Origin: Acidobacteriota bacterium
GTDB taxonomy: Bacteria; Acidobacteriota; Holophagae; Holophagales; Holophagaceae
DNA: 64,000 nucleotides
Direction of reading: 5' to 3'
Assembly (NCBI GenBank): GCA_016195985.1
Contig: JACPYP010000022.1
Span: 1 to 64,000 of the forward strand
Shown: positions 7,770 to 15,909 of the stretch, piece by piece
How positions within the stretch are numbered: the stretch's first letter is position 1
Layout of the letters: each line of letters starts with the position of its first letter
The notes under the pieces: generated by a model
The model's input: only the letters and a program-made list of their open reading frames with translations
Told to the model about the DNA's origin: nothing
Databases searched by the model: none
Translations under genes and position numbers: made by a program

Positions 7770-8864
7770 ATGCTGTATCGCCTGCTCCGCCTCATCCGCA
7801 AGGAACTCCAGGTCATCCTCGGCGACAAGAAGACCCGGATCATGCTGGTCATGCCGGTGCTCCTCCAGACCCTGGTCTTCTCCTTCGCGGCCACCCTGGA
7901 AGTGCGCAACGCCACCCTCGCCATCTTCAACCAGGATGGAGGTGCCGCCTCCGCCGACCTCCAGCAGCGCCTCTCCCGCACGCCCTCCTTCTCCAAGCTC
8001 CTGCCCGTGCGCAGCGAACAGGAGGCCCGGTCGGTCATGGACAACCAGGAAGCCCTGGTGCTCCTTCGAATTCCCGCGGACTTCTCCCGCCGCCTCGCCG
8101 AGCGCCAGACGGCCCCTTTGCAGATCGTCATCGACGGACGGCGCTCCAACAGTGCCCAGATCGCCATGGGCTACGTGTCGCAGGTGATCCAAGCCTACAC
8201 CCTCGAACGCGGCGTCCACCCCAGCAGCCACCTGCTGTCGCGGAACATCTACAATCCCAACCTTGATTCGAAATGGCACGTGCTCCCCAGCCTGGTGGCC
8301 CTCATCACCACCATCGGCTGCCTCACGGTCACGGCCCTTTCCGTGGCCCGGGAACGCGAAGAAGGCACCTTCGACCAGCTGCTGGTGTCGCCCCTCACGC
8401 CGGCCTACATCATGGCGGGCAAGGCGGTGCCGGGCATCCTCGTGGCCCTGGTCCAGGGCGGCATCATCGTCAGTATGGCCATTTTTGGTTTCGGGATTCC
8501 GTTCTCGGGTTCCCTGCCCCTGCTCTTGGCGGGCCTCACCTGCTACGGCCTTGCCCTGGCGGGCGTGGGGCTTTTCATCTCGTCCATCTCTTCGACCCAG
8601 CAGCAGGCTTTCCTGGGCGTGTTTGCCTTCATGGCCCCGGCCGTGAACCTCTCGGGCTACGTGGCGCCCATCGAGAACATGCCGCGCTTCTTCCAGGTCC
8701 TGGCCTACATGAACCCGCTCACCTACTGCATCAACATCGTCAAGGGCGTGTTCCTGAAGGGCTACGGATTCGGGGACGCCCTGCCCGACCTCTGGCCCCT
8801 GCTGCTCATCGCCTTCGGCACCCTGTCCCTTGCGCTCTACATGTTCCGCCGCCACATCGCTTGA
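7770..8864 (+). CDS. ABC-2 type permease (YbhR-like)
   Basis: The second permease subunit, 364 residues, with the same plan as its upstream partner. It has an N-terminal membrane segment (IMLVMPVLLQTLVFSFAATL), an extracytoplasmic domain, then a C-terminal membrane bundle. The coupling motif reads AREREEGTFDQLLVSPLTP. A late loop, GYVAPIENMPRFFQVLAYMNPLTY, is typical of ABC-2 exporters. It follows its partner after 9 bp. The two are related but clearly diverged, consistent with a heterodimer made by an old duplication. Confidence 0.9.
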   Translation: MLYRLLRLIRKELQVILGDKKTRIMLVMPVLLQTLVFSFAATLEVRNATLAIFNQDGGAASADLQQRLSRTPSFSKLLPVRSEQEARSVMDNQEALVLLRIPADFSRRLAERQTAPLQIVIDGRRSNSAQIAMGYVSQVIQAYTLERGVHPSSHLLSRNIYNPNLDSKWHVLPSLVALITTIGCLTVTALSVAREREEGTFDQLLVSPLTPAYIMAGKAVPGILVALVQGGIIVSMAIFGFGIPFSGSLPLLLAGLTCYGLALAGVGLFISSISSTQQQAFLGVFAFMAPAVNLSGYVAPIENMPRFFQVLAYMNPLTYCINIVKGVFLKGYGFGDALPDLWPLLLIAFGTLSLALYMFRRHIA

Positions 8865-8874
8865 TCGAGGCCCC

Positions 8875-10275
8875 ATGAACAAGCTCGTCCCACCCCTGCT
8901 CTTCCTGCTGCTCCAAGGCTGCCGCCCCGTGGGCCCGAACTACACGCCGCAGCCCCAACCTGTCCCCGAGGCCTATGCCACCAAGGGAGGGGCCATTCCG
9001 CTGCCCTTCCGCTGGTGGGAGCCCCTGGGCGACCCCCAGCTCAACGGGCTGATCGACCAGGCCCTGGCCCATAGTCCGGACCTGAAGATCGCCGAGGCGC
9101 GCCTGCGCCAATCCCGGGCCGTTCTGGGCGTTCAGGAAGGCGCGGGCGGGCCCAACTTGGGCGTGGGAGCCCAGGTCAGCCGGGACCACCTGAGCCGAAA
9201 CAGCGAGATGCTGGCCAACCTGCCCCTGAAGACCATCAACACCGATTTCACCAACTTCCAAATCGGATTCGATGCCTCCTGGGAAATCGACCTCTTCGGC
9301 CACAACCGGCGCCTGACGGAGGCCGCCCTGGCCCGCTCCGAAGCCAGTGCCGAGCGCCTCCAGGATGCCGGGCTCGTCCTCTCCTCGGAGGTGGCCCGGA
9401 ACGTCATCGAATACCGCACCGGGCGGCAGCGCCTGGCCTTGGCCCTGGACATCCTGGCGCATCACGACGAGCTGGTCCGGCTGGTCGGCCTGCAGGCCCA
9501 GGCCGGTGAATCCACCCGCCTGGAGGTCCAACGGGCCGAAACCAACCGCGTGGTGTACGAGTCGAGCCTGGCGGACCTCCGCATTGCCCTGCGCCAGAAT
9601 CTGGCGGCCCTTTCCACCCTCACCGACCTTCCCGTCGCCACGCTGGAAGCCCGCCTCGGCGAGCCCGCGAAACCCATGGTGATGCCGGAGGCACCCGCCG
9701 CGGGGCTGCCCTCGGACCTGCTGAAACACAGGCCGGACGTACGGGCGGCGGAACGGGACTGGGCGGCGGCCAATGCCGACCTGGGCGTGGCGGTGGCGGA
9801 CCAGTACCCGCGGTTTTCCCTGGTGGGCACGGGCGGCTGGGCCTCCATCCAATCCGGAACCCTCCTGACCAACGCCAGCCGCCTATGGAGCGTGGGACCG
9901 CAACTCCACCTGCCCCTGTTCCAAAGCGGCCGGTTGAAGAACCAGGTGAAGGCCAATGAGGCCGCCTACGAAGCCGCCGCGGCCACCTATCGGAAGGCGG
10001 TGCTTGGGGCTGTGGGGGACGTGGAGGTCGCTCTGACCCGGCTGAGCCGCAGCGAGGAACGCCGTCAGCAGCTCGTGATGGCTGAAACCCGGCAGCAGAA
10101 CCAAGTGTCGCTGACCGAGCTCCAATGGAAGGCGGGTGAGGTCTCCAAGGCCACCCTGCTGGAAGCCCGGAAGAACCTCCTGAACCAGCAGGACCAGACC
10201 TTGAAGGCCCAGTCCCAAAGCCTTTCGGCTCTGGTGGCGTTGTGCAAGGCGCTGGGGGGCGGCTGGACCGCATAG
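8875..10275 (+). CDS. NodT/TolC-type outer membrane efflux lipoprotein
   Basis: The outer membrane channel of the pump. The 466-residue precursor begins with a lipoprotein signal ending LLLQGC and continues RPVGPNYTPQ, close to the family hallmark CxVGPDY. Two repeated outer-membrane-efflux domains follow, with long Ala/Gln/Leu-rich helices and the typical LLKHRPDVRAAE in the middle. The track start lies 15 codons upstream inside the permease gene; MNKLVPPLLFLL gives a proper signal peptide. It is last in the operon, 10 bp after the permease stop. With HlyD and the ABC parts it completes a tripartite exporter. Confidence 0.92.
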   Translation: MNKLVPPLLFLLLQGCRPVGPNYTPQPQPVPEAYATKGGAIPLPFRWWEPLGDPQLNGLIDQALAHSPDLKIAEARLRQSRAVLGVQEGAGGPNLGVGAQVSRDHLSRNSEMLANLPLKTINTDFTNFQIGFDASWEIDLFGHNRRLTEAALARSEASAERLQDAGLVLSSEVARNVIEYRTGRQRLALALDILAHHDELVRLVGLQAQAGESTRLEVQRAETNRVVYESSLADLRIALRQNLAALSTLTDLPVATLEARLGEPAKPMVMPEAPAAGLPSDLLKHRPDVRAAERDWAAANADLGVAVADQYPRFSLVGTGGWASIQSGTLLTNASRLWSVGPQLHLPLFQSGRLKNQVKANEAAYEAAAATYRKAVLGAVGDVEVALTRLSRSEERRQQLVMAETRQQNQVSLTELQWKAGEVSKATLLEARKNLLNQQDQTLKAQSQSLSALVALCKALGGGWTA

Positions 10276-10330
10276 CCGAGGCCTCGAACCCGCCCACCCA
10301 ATCCGGCCAGGGCCCGTGGAGGCGAAGTCA

Positions 10331-11116
10331 TCACTGGAAACCGTAACTCGTCAGGCTGAGGCTGCCGAGCTGCCAGCCCTCGAAGATGGGTTCGGATGGG
10401 CCCTCCGCAGCGCCCCTGGCCACAAAGAGAGGATCCAAGTGCTCGGTGGTGGGAACGGATGCCGCCGCTCCAGGGGCCGAAGGCCAGTCCATCAAGGCTC
10501 TGGAGTCACCGGTTGCCAGGCGCTCCCGAACCCAGCCATCAAAGGCCCGGGCCCAAGGCTGCGGCTCCGCAGAGCCACTGCTCCAATCCAGGCGGCCGAG
10601 GTTGTGGACGATGCCGCCGCTGCCGACCAGCAGCACGCCCTGCTCACGGAGGGGGGCCAGAGCCCGGCCGGCGGCGAACAGCTGGGCGGGAGTCCGCGAG
10701 CGCGGAAGGGAGAGCTGAACCACGGGAATGTCCGCTTGCGGCGCCAAATGGCGCAGGGGCCCCCAGGCCCCGTGATCCAAGGGACGCTCGCCGTCCAGCA
10801 CCGCGTCCAATCCTGCCGCCTTGAGCCGGGCCGCCGCTTCCGCGGCCAGGGCGGGCGAACCGGGCGCGGGATAATCCAGGCGGTAGAGGGCCTCGGGGAA
10901 ACCTCCGAAATCGTGCATGACACCAGGCTTTTCCGCCGAAGACAGGCGAAAAGGCCCCGCCGTCTCCCAATGGGCGGAGCAGACAAGAATGGCCTGCAAT
11001 CCCGGCAAACGCCGGCCCAGCGCCGACACGGCCTCGCCCCAGGCACCGCCCTCCAGGGCCAGCATGGGCGATCCGTGGGCCAGGAACAGGGTTGGGAGAG
11101 CCGTCGCATCGGTCAT
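10331..11116 (-). CDS. Extradiol ring-cleavage dioxygenase, DODA (YgiD) type
   Basis: A class III extradiol dioxygenase family protein, 261 residues, the usual length. Family metal-site regions are visible: LFLAHGSPMLAL near the N-terminus, CSAHWET at about 47, HDFGGFPEALYRLDYPAPGSP, LDHGAWGPLRH and VGSGGIVHNL. Relatives include E. coli YgiD (4,5-DOPA dioxygenase) and many enzymes of unassigned substrate; nothing nearby suggests a catechol pathway. It stands alone, convergent to the efflux operon and divergent from pdxJ. Confidence 0.85.
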   Translation of the reverse strand: MTDATALPTLFLAHGSPMLALEGGAWGEAVSALGRRLPGLQAILVCSAHWETAGPFRLSSAEKPGVMHDFGGFPEALYRLDYPAPGSPALAAEAAARLKAAGLDAVLDGERPLDHGAWGPLRHLAPQADIPVVQLSLPRSRTPAQLFAAGRALAPLREQGVLLVGSGGIVHNLGRLDWSSGSAEPQPWARAFDGWVRERLATGDSRALMDWPSAPGAAASVPTTEHLDPLFVARGAAEGPSEPIFEGWQLGSLSLTSYGFQ

Positions 11117-11177
11117 GAAACCAGGGTCGGGCCCTTCATTACATGTTGCAACTCTTTTTTAGGAAATTCCGCGCCAA

Positions 11178-11205
11178 CGGAACCTTCCTGCCGCCCGAGG
11201 TTCCG
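11178..11205. repeat. Inverted repeat between the dioxygenase gene and pdxJ
   Basis: CGGAACCT and AGGTTCCG are perfect 8-bp arms 12 bases apart, in the 125-bp divergent intergenic region upstream of pdxJ. It could be an operator or a leader hairpin. No T-run follows, so it is not a terminator. Confidence 0.4.
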
Positions 11206-11241
11206 CTGGGGTTAAGCTAAGGCCAATCACTGGAGCGTGCT

Positions 11242-11970
11242 TTGAACCTCAGGCTGGGTGTGAATGTTGATCATGTGGCCACCTTGCGGCAGGCCCGGGG
11301 CGGGCACGAGCCCGAACCGGTGGCGGCGGCCCTGTTGGCCCAAAGCGCCGGCGCTCACGGCATTACCGTCCACATCCGCGGCGACCGCCGGCACATCCAG
11401 GAGCGCGACCTCCGCGTGCTGAAGGAGGTGCTGGCCGTGCCCTTGAACGTGGAATGCGCGGCCACGCCGGATGCGCTGGAAGCGGTCATTCCGGTCAAGC
11501 CGTCCTGGGTCACCCTGGTGCCCGAAAGCCGCGAAGAACTCACGACCCAGGGCGGCCTCGACGCCATTTTCCTCCAGGGCATGCTGAAGCCGGTGGTGCG
11601 GGAACTGCGCAGCGCGGGCGTGCACGTCAGCCTCTTCGTGGATCCCGTGCTCGACCAGGTGAAGATGGCCGCCAAGCTGGAGGCGGACGCGGTGGAGCTG
11701 AACACGGGCATCTACAGCGACCTGCCCATGGATTCCGACGCCACGGCCGAGTTGGGGCGGATCCGGGAGGCCGCCCGCCTGGGCAACCGCCTCGGCATGC
11801 GCGTTCTCGCCGGGCACGGGCTGACACTTCAGAACGTGGGCCCCGTGGCCGCCATCCCTGAAATCGAGGAATTGAACATCGGCCACAGCATCATCGGCCG
11901 CGCCGTGCTGGTGGGCCTGGAGCGGGCCGTGGAAGAAATGCTCGCCGCCATGGACGAGGCCCGCCCATGA
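11242..11970 (+). CDS. pdxJ: Pyridoxine 5'-phosphate synthase
   Basis: PdxJ condenses 1-deoxyxylulose 5-phosphate with 3-amino-2-oxopropyl phosphate, the ring-forming step of DXP-dependent vitamin B6 synthesis. The 242 residues match throughout: LGVNVDHVATLRQARGG at the N-terminus, ITVHIRGDRRHIQERD, VTLVPE, and the C-terminal GHGL and ELNIGHSIIGRA phosphate-binding loops. The start is a TTG with GGAG six bases before it; no ATG gives the family N-terminus. Its stop overlaps the ATG of the receiver gene (ATGA), placing a B6 enzyme at the head of a signalling unit, an odd partnership. Confidence 0.95.
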   Translation: MNLRLGVNVDHVATLRQARGGHEPEPVAAALLAQSAGAHGITVHIRGDRRHIQERDLRVLKEVLAVPLNVECAATPDALEAVIPVKPSWVTLVPESREELTTQGGLDAIFLQGMLKPVVRELRSAGVHVSLFVDPVLDQVKMAAKLEADAVELNTGIYSDLPMDSDATAELGRIREAARLGNRLGMRVLAGHGLTLQNVGPVAAIPEIEELNIGHSIIGRAVLVGLERAVEEMLAAMDEARP

Positions 11971-12344
11971 GCACCGTGCTGGTGGTGGATGACGACCCTG
12001 CGGTGCGGCAGGTCCTGAGGGCCTACATCGAACTGGAAGGCCACCGGGTGCTGGAAGCGGCCGATGCGAGCTTCGCCCGGAAGGCCCTGGCCAAGGAACG
12101 GGTGGACCTCATGTTCCTAGACGTCATGATGCCCGGGGAAAGCGGCATGGCCCTCTGCCATTCCCTCAAGGACGACCCCGAATGCCAGGGCATCAAGGTC
12201 GTCCTCCTGACGGGTTTCGACGGCGAGCGGGCCTGGCAGCAGGGGCTACGCAGCGGGGCCGACATCTTCCTCGTGAAGCCCGCGAACCGGGAGCGCATCA
12301 AGGTCCTGCTGGAAGAGTTGCTTGCGCCTGAGGGCCAGGCATGA
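11967..12344 (+). CDS. Stand-alone response regulator receiver (CheY-like)
   Basis: A 125-residue protein made only of a receiver domain. The acidic pocket is D8/D9/D10, the phosphoacceptor D52 lies in FLDVMMPGESG, and T82 (LLTGF) and K104 (LVKPAN) complete the switch. With no output domain it must act by binding partners. The gene overlaps pdxJ and the DUF4388 gene by ATGA junctions. Three genes on is a CheZ-like protein whose D/Q active site would dephosphorylate exactly such a receiver. No CheA-type kinase is adjacent, so the phosphate donor is unknown. Confidence 0.92.
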   Translation: MSTVLVVDDDPAVRQVLRAYIELEGHRVLEAADASFARKALAKERVDLMFLDVMMPGESGMALCHSLKDDPECQGIKVVLLTGFDGERAWQQGLRSGADIFLVKPANRERIKVLLEELLAPEGQA

Positions 12345-13159
12345 GCAATCTCCGAGGCACCCTGGAAAGCATCTCCCTCACGGACGTGGTACAGCTGCTC
12401 CACGTCAACCATAAGACGGGCATGCTGCAGGTAAGCTCCGGCAAGACCAGCGGCGTCCTCTACTTCTCCCAGGGAGAGATGATCCAGGCCGAAACCCTGT
12501 CTGCCCGCGGAGAAATGGCCGCCTTCGAGATCCTGGAGTGGTCCACGGGGCACTTCGAGTTCCTGACCACCCAGGTGCAGATTCCCGCCGCCATCCGCCG
12601 CACGGTGCCGGACCTGCTCATGGACTCCGCCCGCCTCCAGGACAGCCGGAAACGGTTGAACACCATTTTTCCCAAGCATACGGCCGTGCCCTGGCCCACC
12701 CTGCCCGCCCCCCAGTTGCTGGAGGGCCTCAAGCTGTTCGCCGAGGAACGGCGGATCCTCCCCTACTTCGACGGCTTCCGCGATTTCCAGGAGGTGATGG
12801 CCGTTTCGGGCCAGCACGACGTGGCGGTGCTGCAGGCGGCGGCCATCCTCAAGGACGCGGGCCGCCTGGAAGTCCTGGAACCGGATGTGGAAGCGGCGGT
12901 GACGCTTCTGAAGACGGGCCTGTTCAAGAAGGGCGACCACCTGGAGCTTCCCAAGTCGATGGAGGACCGCTGGGGCCAGATGGGCCCGTACCGTGCCGCC
13001 ATCCGAAACATCCGGGTGATCTGGCCCAAGGGGCCGGCCGTGGAGCGGGTGGAATTCGTCTCCGGCATGCCGGACAAACAGGTGGCGGTCCCGCGCGAAC
13101 TCATGCAGGCCTGGGGCTTGGCCGAAGGAACCCATGTGAAGGTGAGACCCGCGCCCTGA
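12341..13159 (+). CDS. DUF4388 domain protein
   Basis: 272 residues. The N-terminal 90 residues are a DUF4388 domain: LRGTLESISLTDVVQLLHVNHKTGMLQV, then SGVLYFSQGEMIQAE and AAFEILEWSTGHFEF. This domain is frequent beside receivers in Myxococcota, Acidobacteria and cyanobacterial PatA-like proteins, and is thought to mediate protein contacts. The middle (about 125-180) is helical, and the C-terminus (about 200-270) is a separate basic beta-rich segment I cannot name. It overlaps the receiver by ATGA and precedes the HAMP/CheZ-like gene by 19 bp. It is probably an output or scaffold partner of that receiver. Confidence 0.78.
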   Translation: MSNLRGTLESISLTDVVQLLHVNHKTGMLQVSSGKTSGVLYFSQGEMIQAETLSARGEMAAFEILEWSTGHFEFLTTQVQIPAAIRRTVPDLLMDSARLQDSRKRLNTIFPKHTAVPWPTLPAPQLLEGLKLFAEERRILPYFDGFRDFQEVMAVSGQHDVAVLQAAAILKDAGRLEVLEPDVEAAVTLLKTGLFKKGDHLELPKSMEDRWGQMGPYRAAIRNIRVIWPKGPAVERVEFVSGMPDKQVAVPRELMQAWGLAEGTHVKVRPAP

Positions 13160-13178
13160 GGGCGCTTCTGGAGTTCCC

Positions 13179-14111
13179 ATGACAGAAGGATCCGAAGAAA
13201 CCCCGCAGGAGAGCACCTCTGACAGCCTGGTGGCCGAATTCCAGGCCCGGCGGGAGCGCCTGGACCAGCGCCTGATCAGCCTGGAACAACTCATTTCGGA
13301 CCTCCGGCAGGAGCTGCAGGGGGATTCCCAGGCCAGCCTGCACCGGCTGGCGGAGGCCGCCCAGGACATGGCCAACGGCCGCGTCTACCAGAAGATCGAC
13401 ATCGAAGCCAAAGGCGAGCTCGGGGCCCTGGTGTCCAGCATCAACCAGACCCTGCTGAACCTCCAGCAGCTGGACGCCTCAGTGAAGCACCAGAGCACCC
13501 AAGTGCCGGAGCTGGCCGCCCAGCTGGACGCCATCACCTCGGATACGGAAGAGGCGACTCAGAGCGTCATGAACCGCCTGGACACCCTCATGGCCGCATC
13601 GGACGACGCCACCCGGGCTGTGCAAGCCTGCCAGGACGGCATCGGCCGTCAGAACGAGCAGCAGGCCAAGCTGCTTGGCGCCATCGCCGGGTTCCTCGAC
13701 CGGGCAGCCTCGGGAGAGGATCAGAACACCCTCGCCCAGGAAGTGTTGGAGTACCTTTTCGCCCACCAGATCGCCAGCCCAGCCGCCGAAGTGGACCTGG
13801 GCCCCACGAAGGTGCACATCCAGAAGGTGAGCGACGAGGCCTTCGAGATCCTGAACATCCTCCAGTTCCAGGACATCACCCGCCAGAAGATCGAGAAGGT
13901 CGTCATCCTCCTCAAGCAGTTCCAGAACGGCCTGAACCGGCTCCTGGTCATATTCAATATCCACACCGAGGCCATGACCGGCGGCCAGGGCTTCTCCGAA
14001 CGGAAGGTCGCCACCCAGGACCGCATCTTCGACACCAGCCTTGAGGCGGACAGCCGTAAAGACAGCGTCGACGACATCATCGCCCAGTTCAAGAAGGCCG
14101 GAACCAACTGA
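13179..14111 (+). CDS. Soluble HAMP-like protein with CheZ-type phosphatase motif
   Basis: 310 residues, no membrane segment. Residues about 25-50 form a coiled coil. Residues about 52-100 look like a HAMP linker (LAEAAQDMANGRVYQKIDIEAKGELGALVSSINQ). A long helical region follows. At 225-245 comes LNILQFQDITRQKIEKVV, with D232 and Q236 placed as the catalytic Asp and Gln of CheZ (QDLTGQ). The extreme C-terminus, DSVDDIIAQFKKAG, resembles the CheY-binding tail of CheZ. It is last in the pdxJ-receiver-DUF4388 unit. I infer a phosphatase for the neighbouring receiver, its activity possibly tuned by the HAMP-like part. The CheZ relation rests on motifs, not on a search. Confidence 0.7.
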   Translation: MTEGSEETPQESTSDSLVAEFQARRERLDQRLISLEQLISDLRQELQGDSQASLHRLAEAAQDMANGRVYQKIDIEAKGELGALVSSINQTLLNLQQLDASVKHQSTQVPELAAQLDAITSDTEEATQSVMNRLDTLMAASDDATRAVQACQDGIGRQNEQQAKLLGAIAGFLDRAASGEDQNTLAQEVLEYLFAHQIASPAAEVDLGPTKVHIQKVSDEAFEILNILQFQDITRQKIEKVVILLKQFQNGLNRLLVIFNIHTEAMTGGQGFSERKVATQDRIFDTSLEADSRKDSVDDIIAQFKKAGTN

Positions 14112-14134
14112 GGCCCTCGCGGACCTGATGGAAA

Positions 14135-14165
14135 GCCACCGCGGGGCCTCCGTGGCGGATCTTTT
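14135..14165 (+). terminator. Possible weak terminator after the CheZ-like gene
   Basis: GCCAC and GTGGC arms (14135-14139 and 14152-14156) around a GC-rich loop are followed by GGATCTTTT. The stem is short and the T-run only four, so this is tentative. Confidence 0.35.
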
Positions 14166-14186
14166 AAGCCCGAAGGCGAAGCGGGC

Positions 14187-14873
14187 TCAGAGCAGCACGA
14201 TCTCCAGCTCGCCCAGCCCATCGATGCCGCAGCGAATCCGGTCGCCCCGCACGATGGGGCCGACGCCGGCTGGGGTGCCCGTGAAAATGAGATCGCCGGG
14301 CGCCAGGGCGAAGAGGCCCGACAGGTGCGCGATCACTTCGGCCACGCTCCAGGTCATCTGAGCCAGGTCCCCCCGCTGCTTCTCCACGCCGTTCACGGCC
14401 AGCCAGATGGCCCCGCTGTCGCGCCATCCCCCGCTGGAGATTGGCGTGATGGGGGAAATGGGGGCGGACTGATCGAAGCCCTTGGACGTATCCCAGGGCT
14501 GGCCCTTGTCCTTGGCCTTGGCCTGGAGATCCCGGCGCGTCAAATCGATGCCCACCGCGTACCCAAAGACGCAAGCCGGCGCTTCGGCCACGGGGATGTC
14601 CCGGCCCCCCTTGGCCAGGGCCACCACCAGTTCCACTTCATAATGAAGATTGGACGTGGCCGGGGGGTAGGCGATCTCCCCGCCGCCCGGCACCACCGCA
14701 TCCTGGGGCTTCGAAAAGAAGCAGGGCGTTTCGCGGGTGGGATCGTTGCCCATCTCCCGGGCGTGCTCCGCATAGTTCCGGCCCACACAGTAGATGCGAC
14801 GCACCGGAAAGCCCGAGGAGGAATCCCGCACCGGGATAAAGGGGACGGCGGGAATGGGAAGGACCGATTCCAT
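14187..14873 (-). CDS. Fumarylacetoacetate hydrolase family protein
   Basis: A 228-residue FAH-fold protein, close in length to the YcgM/FAHD1 group (acylpyruvate hydrolase or oxaloacetate decarboxylase). Visible motifs are IYCVGRNYAEHAREMG, the metal-binding LHYEVELVVAL, GYAVGIDLTRRDLQ, KGFDQSAPISP and the C-terminal LIFTGTPAGVGP. The ATG at 14873 has GGAG five bases upstream and gives MESVLPIPAVPFIPV. The track's TTG at 14912 would overlap the XerC stop. The exact substrate is unknown. It follows xerC on the minus strand by 35 bp and may be co-transcribed. Confidence 0.85.
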   Translation of the reverse strand: MESVLPIPAVPFIPVRDSSSGFPVRRIYCVGRNYAEHAREMGNDPTRETPCFFSKPQDAVVPGGGEIAYPPATSNLHYEVELVVALAKGGRDIPVAEAPACVFGYAVGIDLTRRDLQAKAKDKGQPWDTSKGFDQSAPISPITPISSGGWRDSGAIWLAVNGVEKQRGDLAQMTWSVAEVIAHLSGLFALAPGDLIFTGTPAGVGPIVRGDRIRCGIDGLGELEIVLL

Positions 14874-14908
14874 GGGGGCTCCGGCAGCATGAGGGTCAGG
14901 TCTGGGCT

Positions 14909-15877
14909 TCAACTCTTGGCCCGCGGATGGGCCTTCTCATAGGTGCGGGCCAGTTCCTCCAGCCCCAGGTGAGTGTAGCGCTGCGTGGTGCTGAGGCTCG
15001 CGTGGCCCAGGAGCTCCTGGATGGCCCGCAGGTCCATGCCCCGGTTCAGCAGGTGGGTGGCGAAGCTGTGCCGCAGGGCATGGGGGCTCACCCGGCTCCG
15101 CACCGCCGCGGCCTCCAGAGCCGCGCGCAGCAGGGACCGCACGCTGGTGGGGGTCAGGCGCCCGCCCCGTTGATTCAGGAAGATGGCCGCGCTGGGAGGC
15201 AATTCCTTGGCCGCCAGGAAAGCCGACCTGAAGGCCAGGTAGGTTTCCAGGGCCGAAGCCGCCTGAGGGTGGTAGGGCACCAGGCGCTCCTTGCGCCCCT
15301 TGCCCAGCACCCGCAGGGTGCGCTGATCGCCGAACACGTCCTGCAGATCCAGCCCCACCAGTTCGGACACGCGGAGACCCGAGGCGTAGAGCAGTTCCAG
15401 GAGGCAGGTCAGGCGCGCGCTGGGGAAATCCACCATGGGAGGCAGATCCAGCAGGGCCTGGCTCTCTCCCTCGGTGAGAAAGGCCGGCAGGCGCTTCGGC
15501 TGTTTGGGATTCCTCAGGCCCGAAGCGGGGTTCTTGGCCACGCGCCGCGTTTCCCACAGCCACTTGAAAAAGGCGCGGGCGGTGGAGAGGATGCGCGCCT
15601 GGCTGGCCGGATCCAGCCCCCGGTCCCCCAGTTCCAGGGCGAAGCCGCGGAGGGTGCGGGCGCTGATGTCCCAGCTTCCCCAACGCGACCGCAGGGCGTG
15701 ATCCAACAGCTTGTCCAAATCGCCCTTCTGGGCCCGGGCCGTATGGGGCGACACCCCTCTCGCACGCTGCTCGAGATGGAAGCCCTGGATCCCCTCGCCG
15801 AGGTTCCGGCCCGATCCCTCGGCGGGGCTTTCATTGGCTCCCCCCCTGGGCTTGGCCCGGTCCTTCCCTGTTAACAT
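14909..15877 (-). CDS. xerC: Tyrosine recombinase, XerC-like
   Basis: XerC with XerD resolves chromosome dimers at dif. This 322-residue protein has a SAM-like N-terminal domain and the complete catalytic set: Arg in [10 protein letters not shown], Lys in LGKGRKERLVP, HALRHSFATHLL (HxxR), LGHASLSTTQRYTH (His and the Tyr nucleophile). The first 25 residues are poorly conserved, so the true start may lie a little downstream. It starts only 33 bp from the divergent acyl-CoA synthetase. A second, XerD-like gene lies at 62393. No integron, phage or transposon genes surround it, so a housekeeping role is more likely than mobility. Confidence 0.85.
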   Translation of the reverse strand: MLTGKDRAKPRGGANESPAEGSGRNLGEGIQGFHLEQRARGVSPHTARAQKGDLDKLLDHALRSRWGSWDISARTLRGFALELGDRGLDPASQARILSTARAFFKWLWETRRVAKNPASGLRNPKQPKRLPAFLTEGESQALLDLPPMVDFPSARLTCLLELLYASGLRVSELVGLDLQDVFGDQRTLRVLGKGRKERLVPYHPQAASALETYLAFRSAFLAAKELPPSAAIFLNQRGGRLTPTSVRSLLRAALEAAAVRSRVSPHALRHSFATHLLNRGMDLRAIQELLGHASLSTTQRYTHLGLEELARTYEKAHPRAKS

Positions 15878-15909
15878 TCCGTCATATCCCCCAAGTGTCC
15901 GGAGTCATT

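Noticed and set aside
6525-8882. 785-codon minus-strand ORF opposite the ABC permeases
   Set aside because: A His/Gly/Glu-rich shadow typical of the antisense frame of GC-rich genes. The plus-strand permeases have clear membrane segments and motifs.
14161-14187. Terminator for the FAH-family gene (AGCCCG/CGGGCT hairpin)
   Set aside because: On the minus strand the hairpin is followed by A residues, not T, so it does not fit an intrinsic terminator in that direction.
14909-15877. Integrase of a mobile element
   Set aside because: The protein looks like XerC, a XerD-like partner exists at 62393, and no attachment sites, phage or transposon genes are near.
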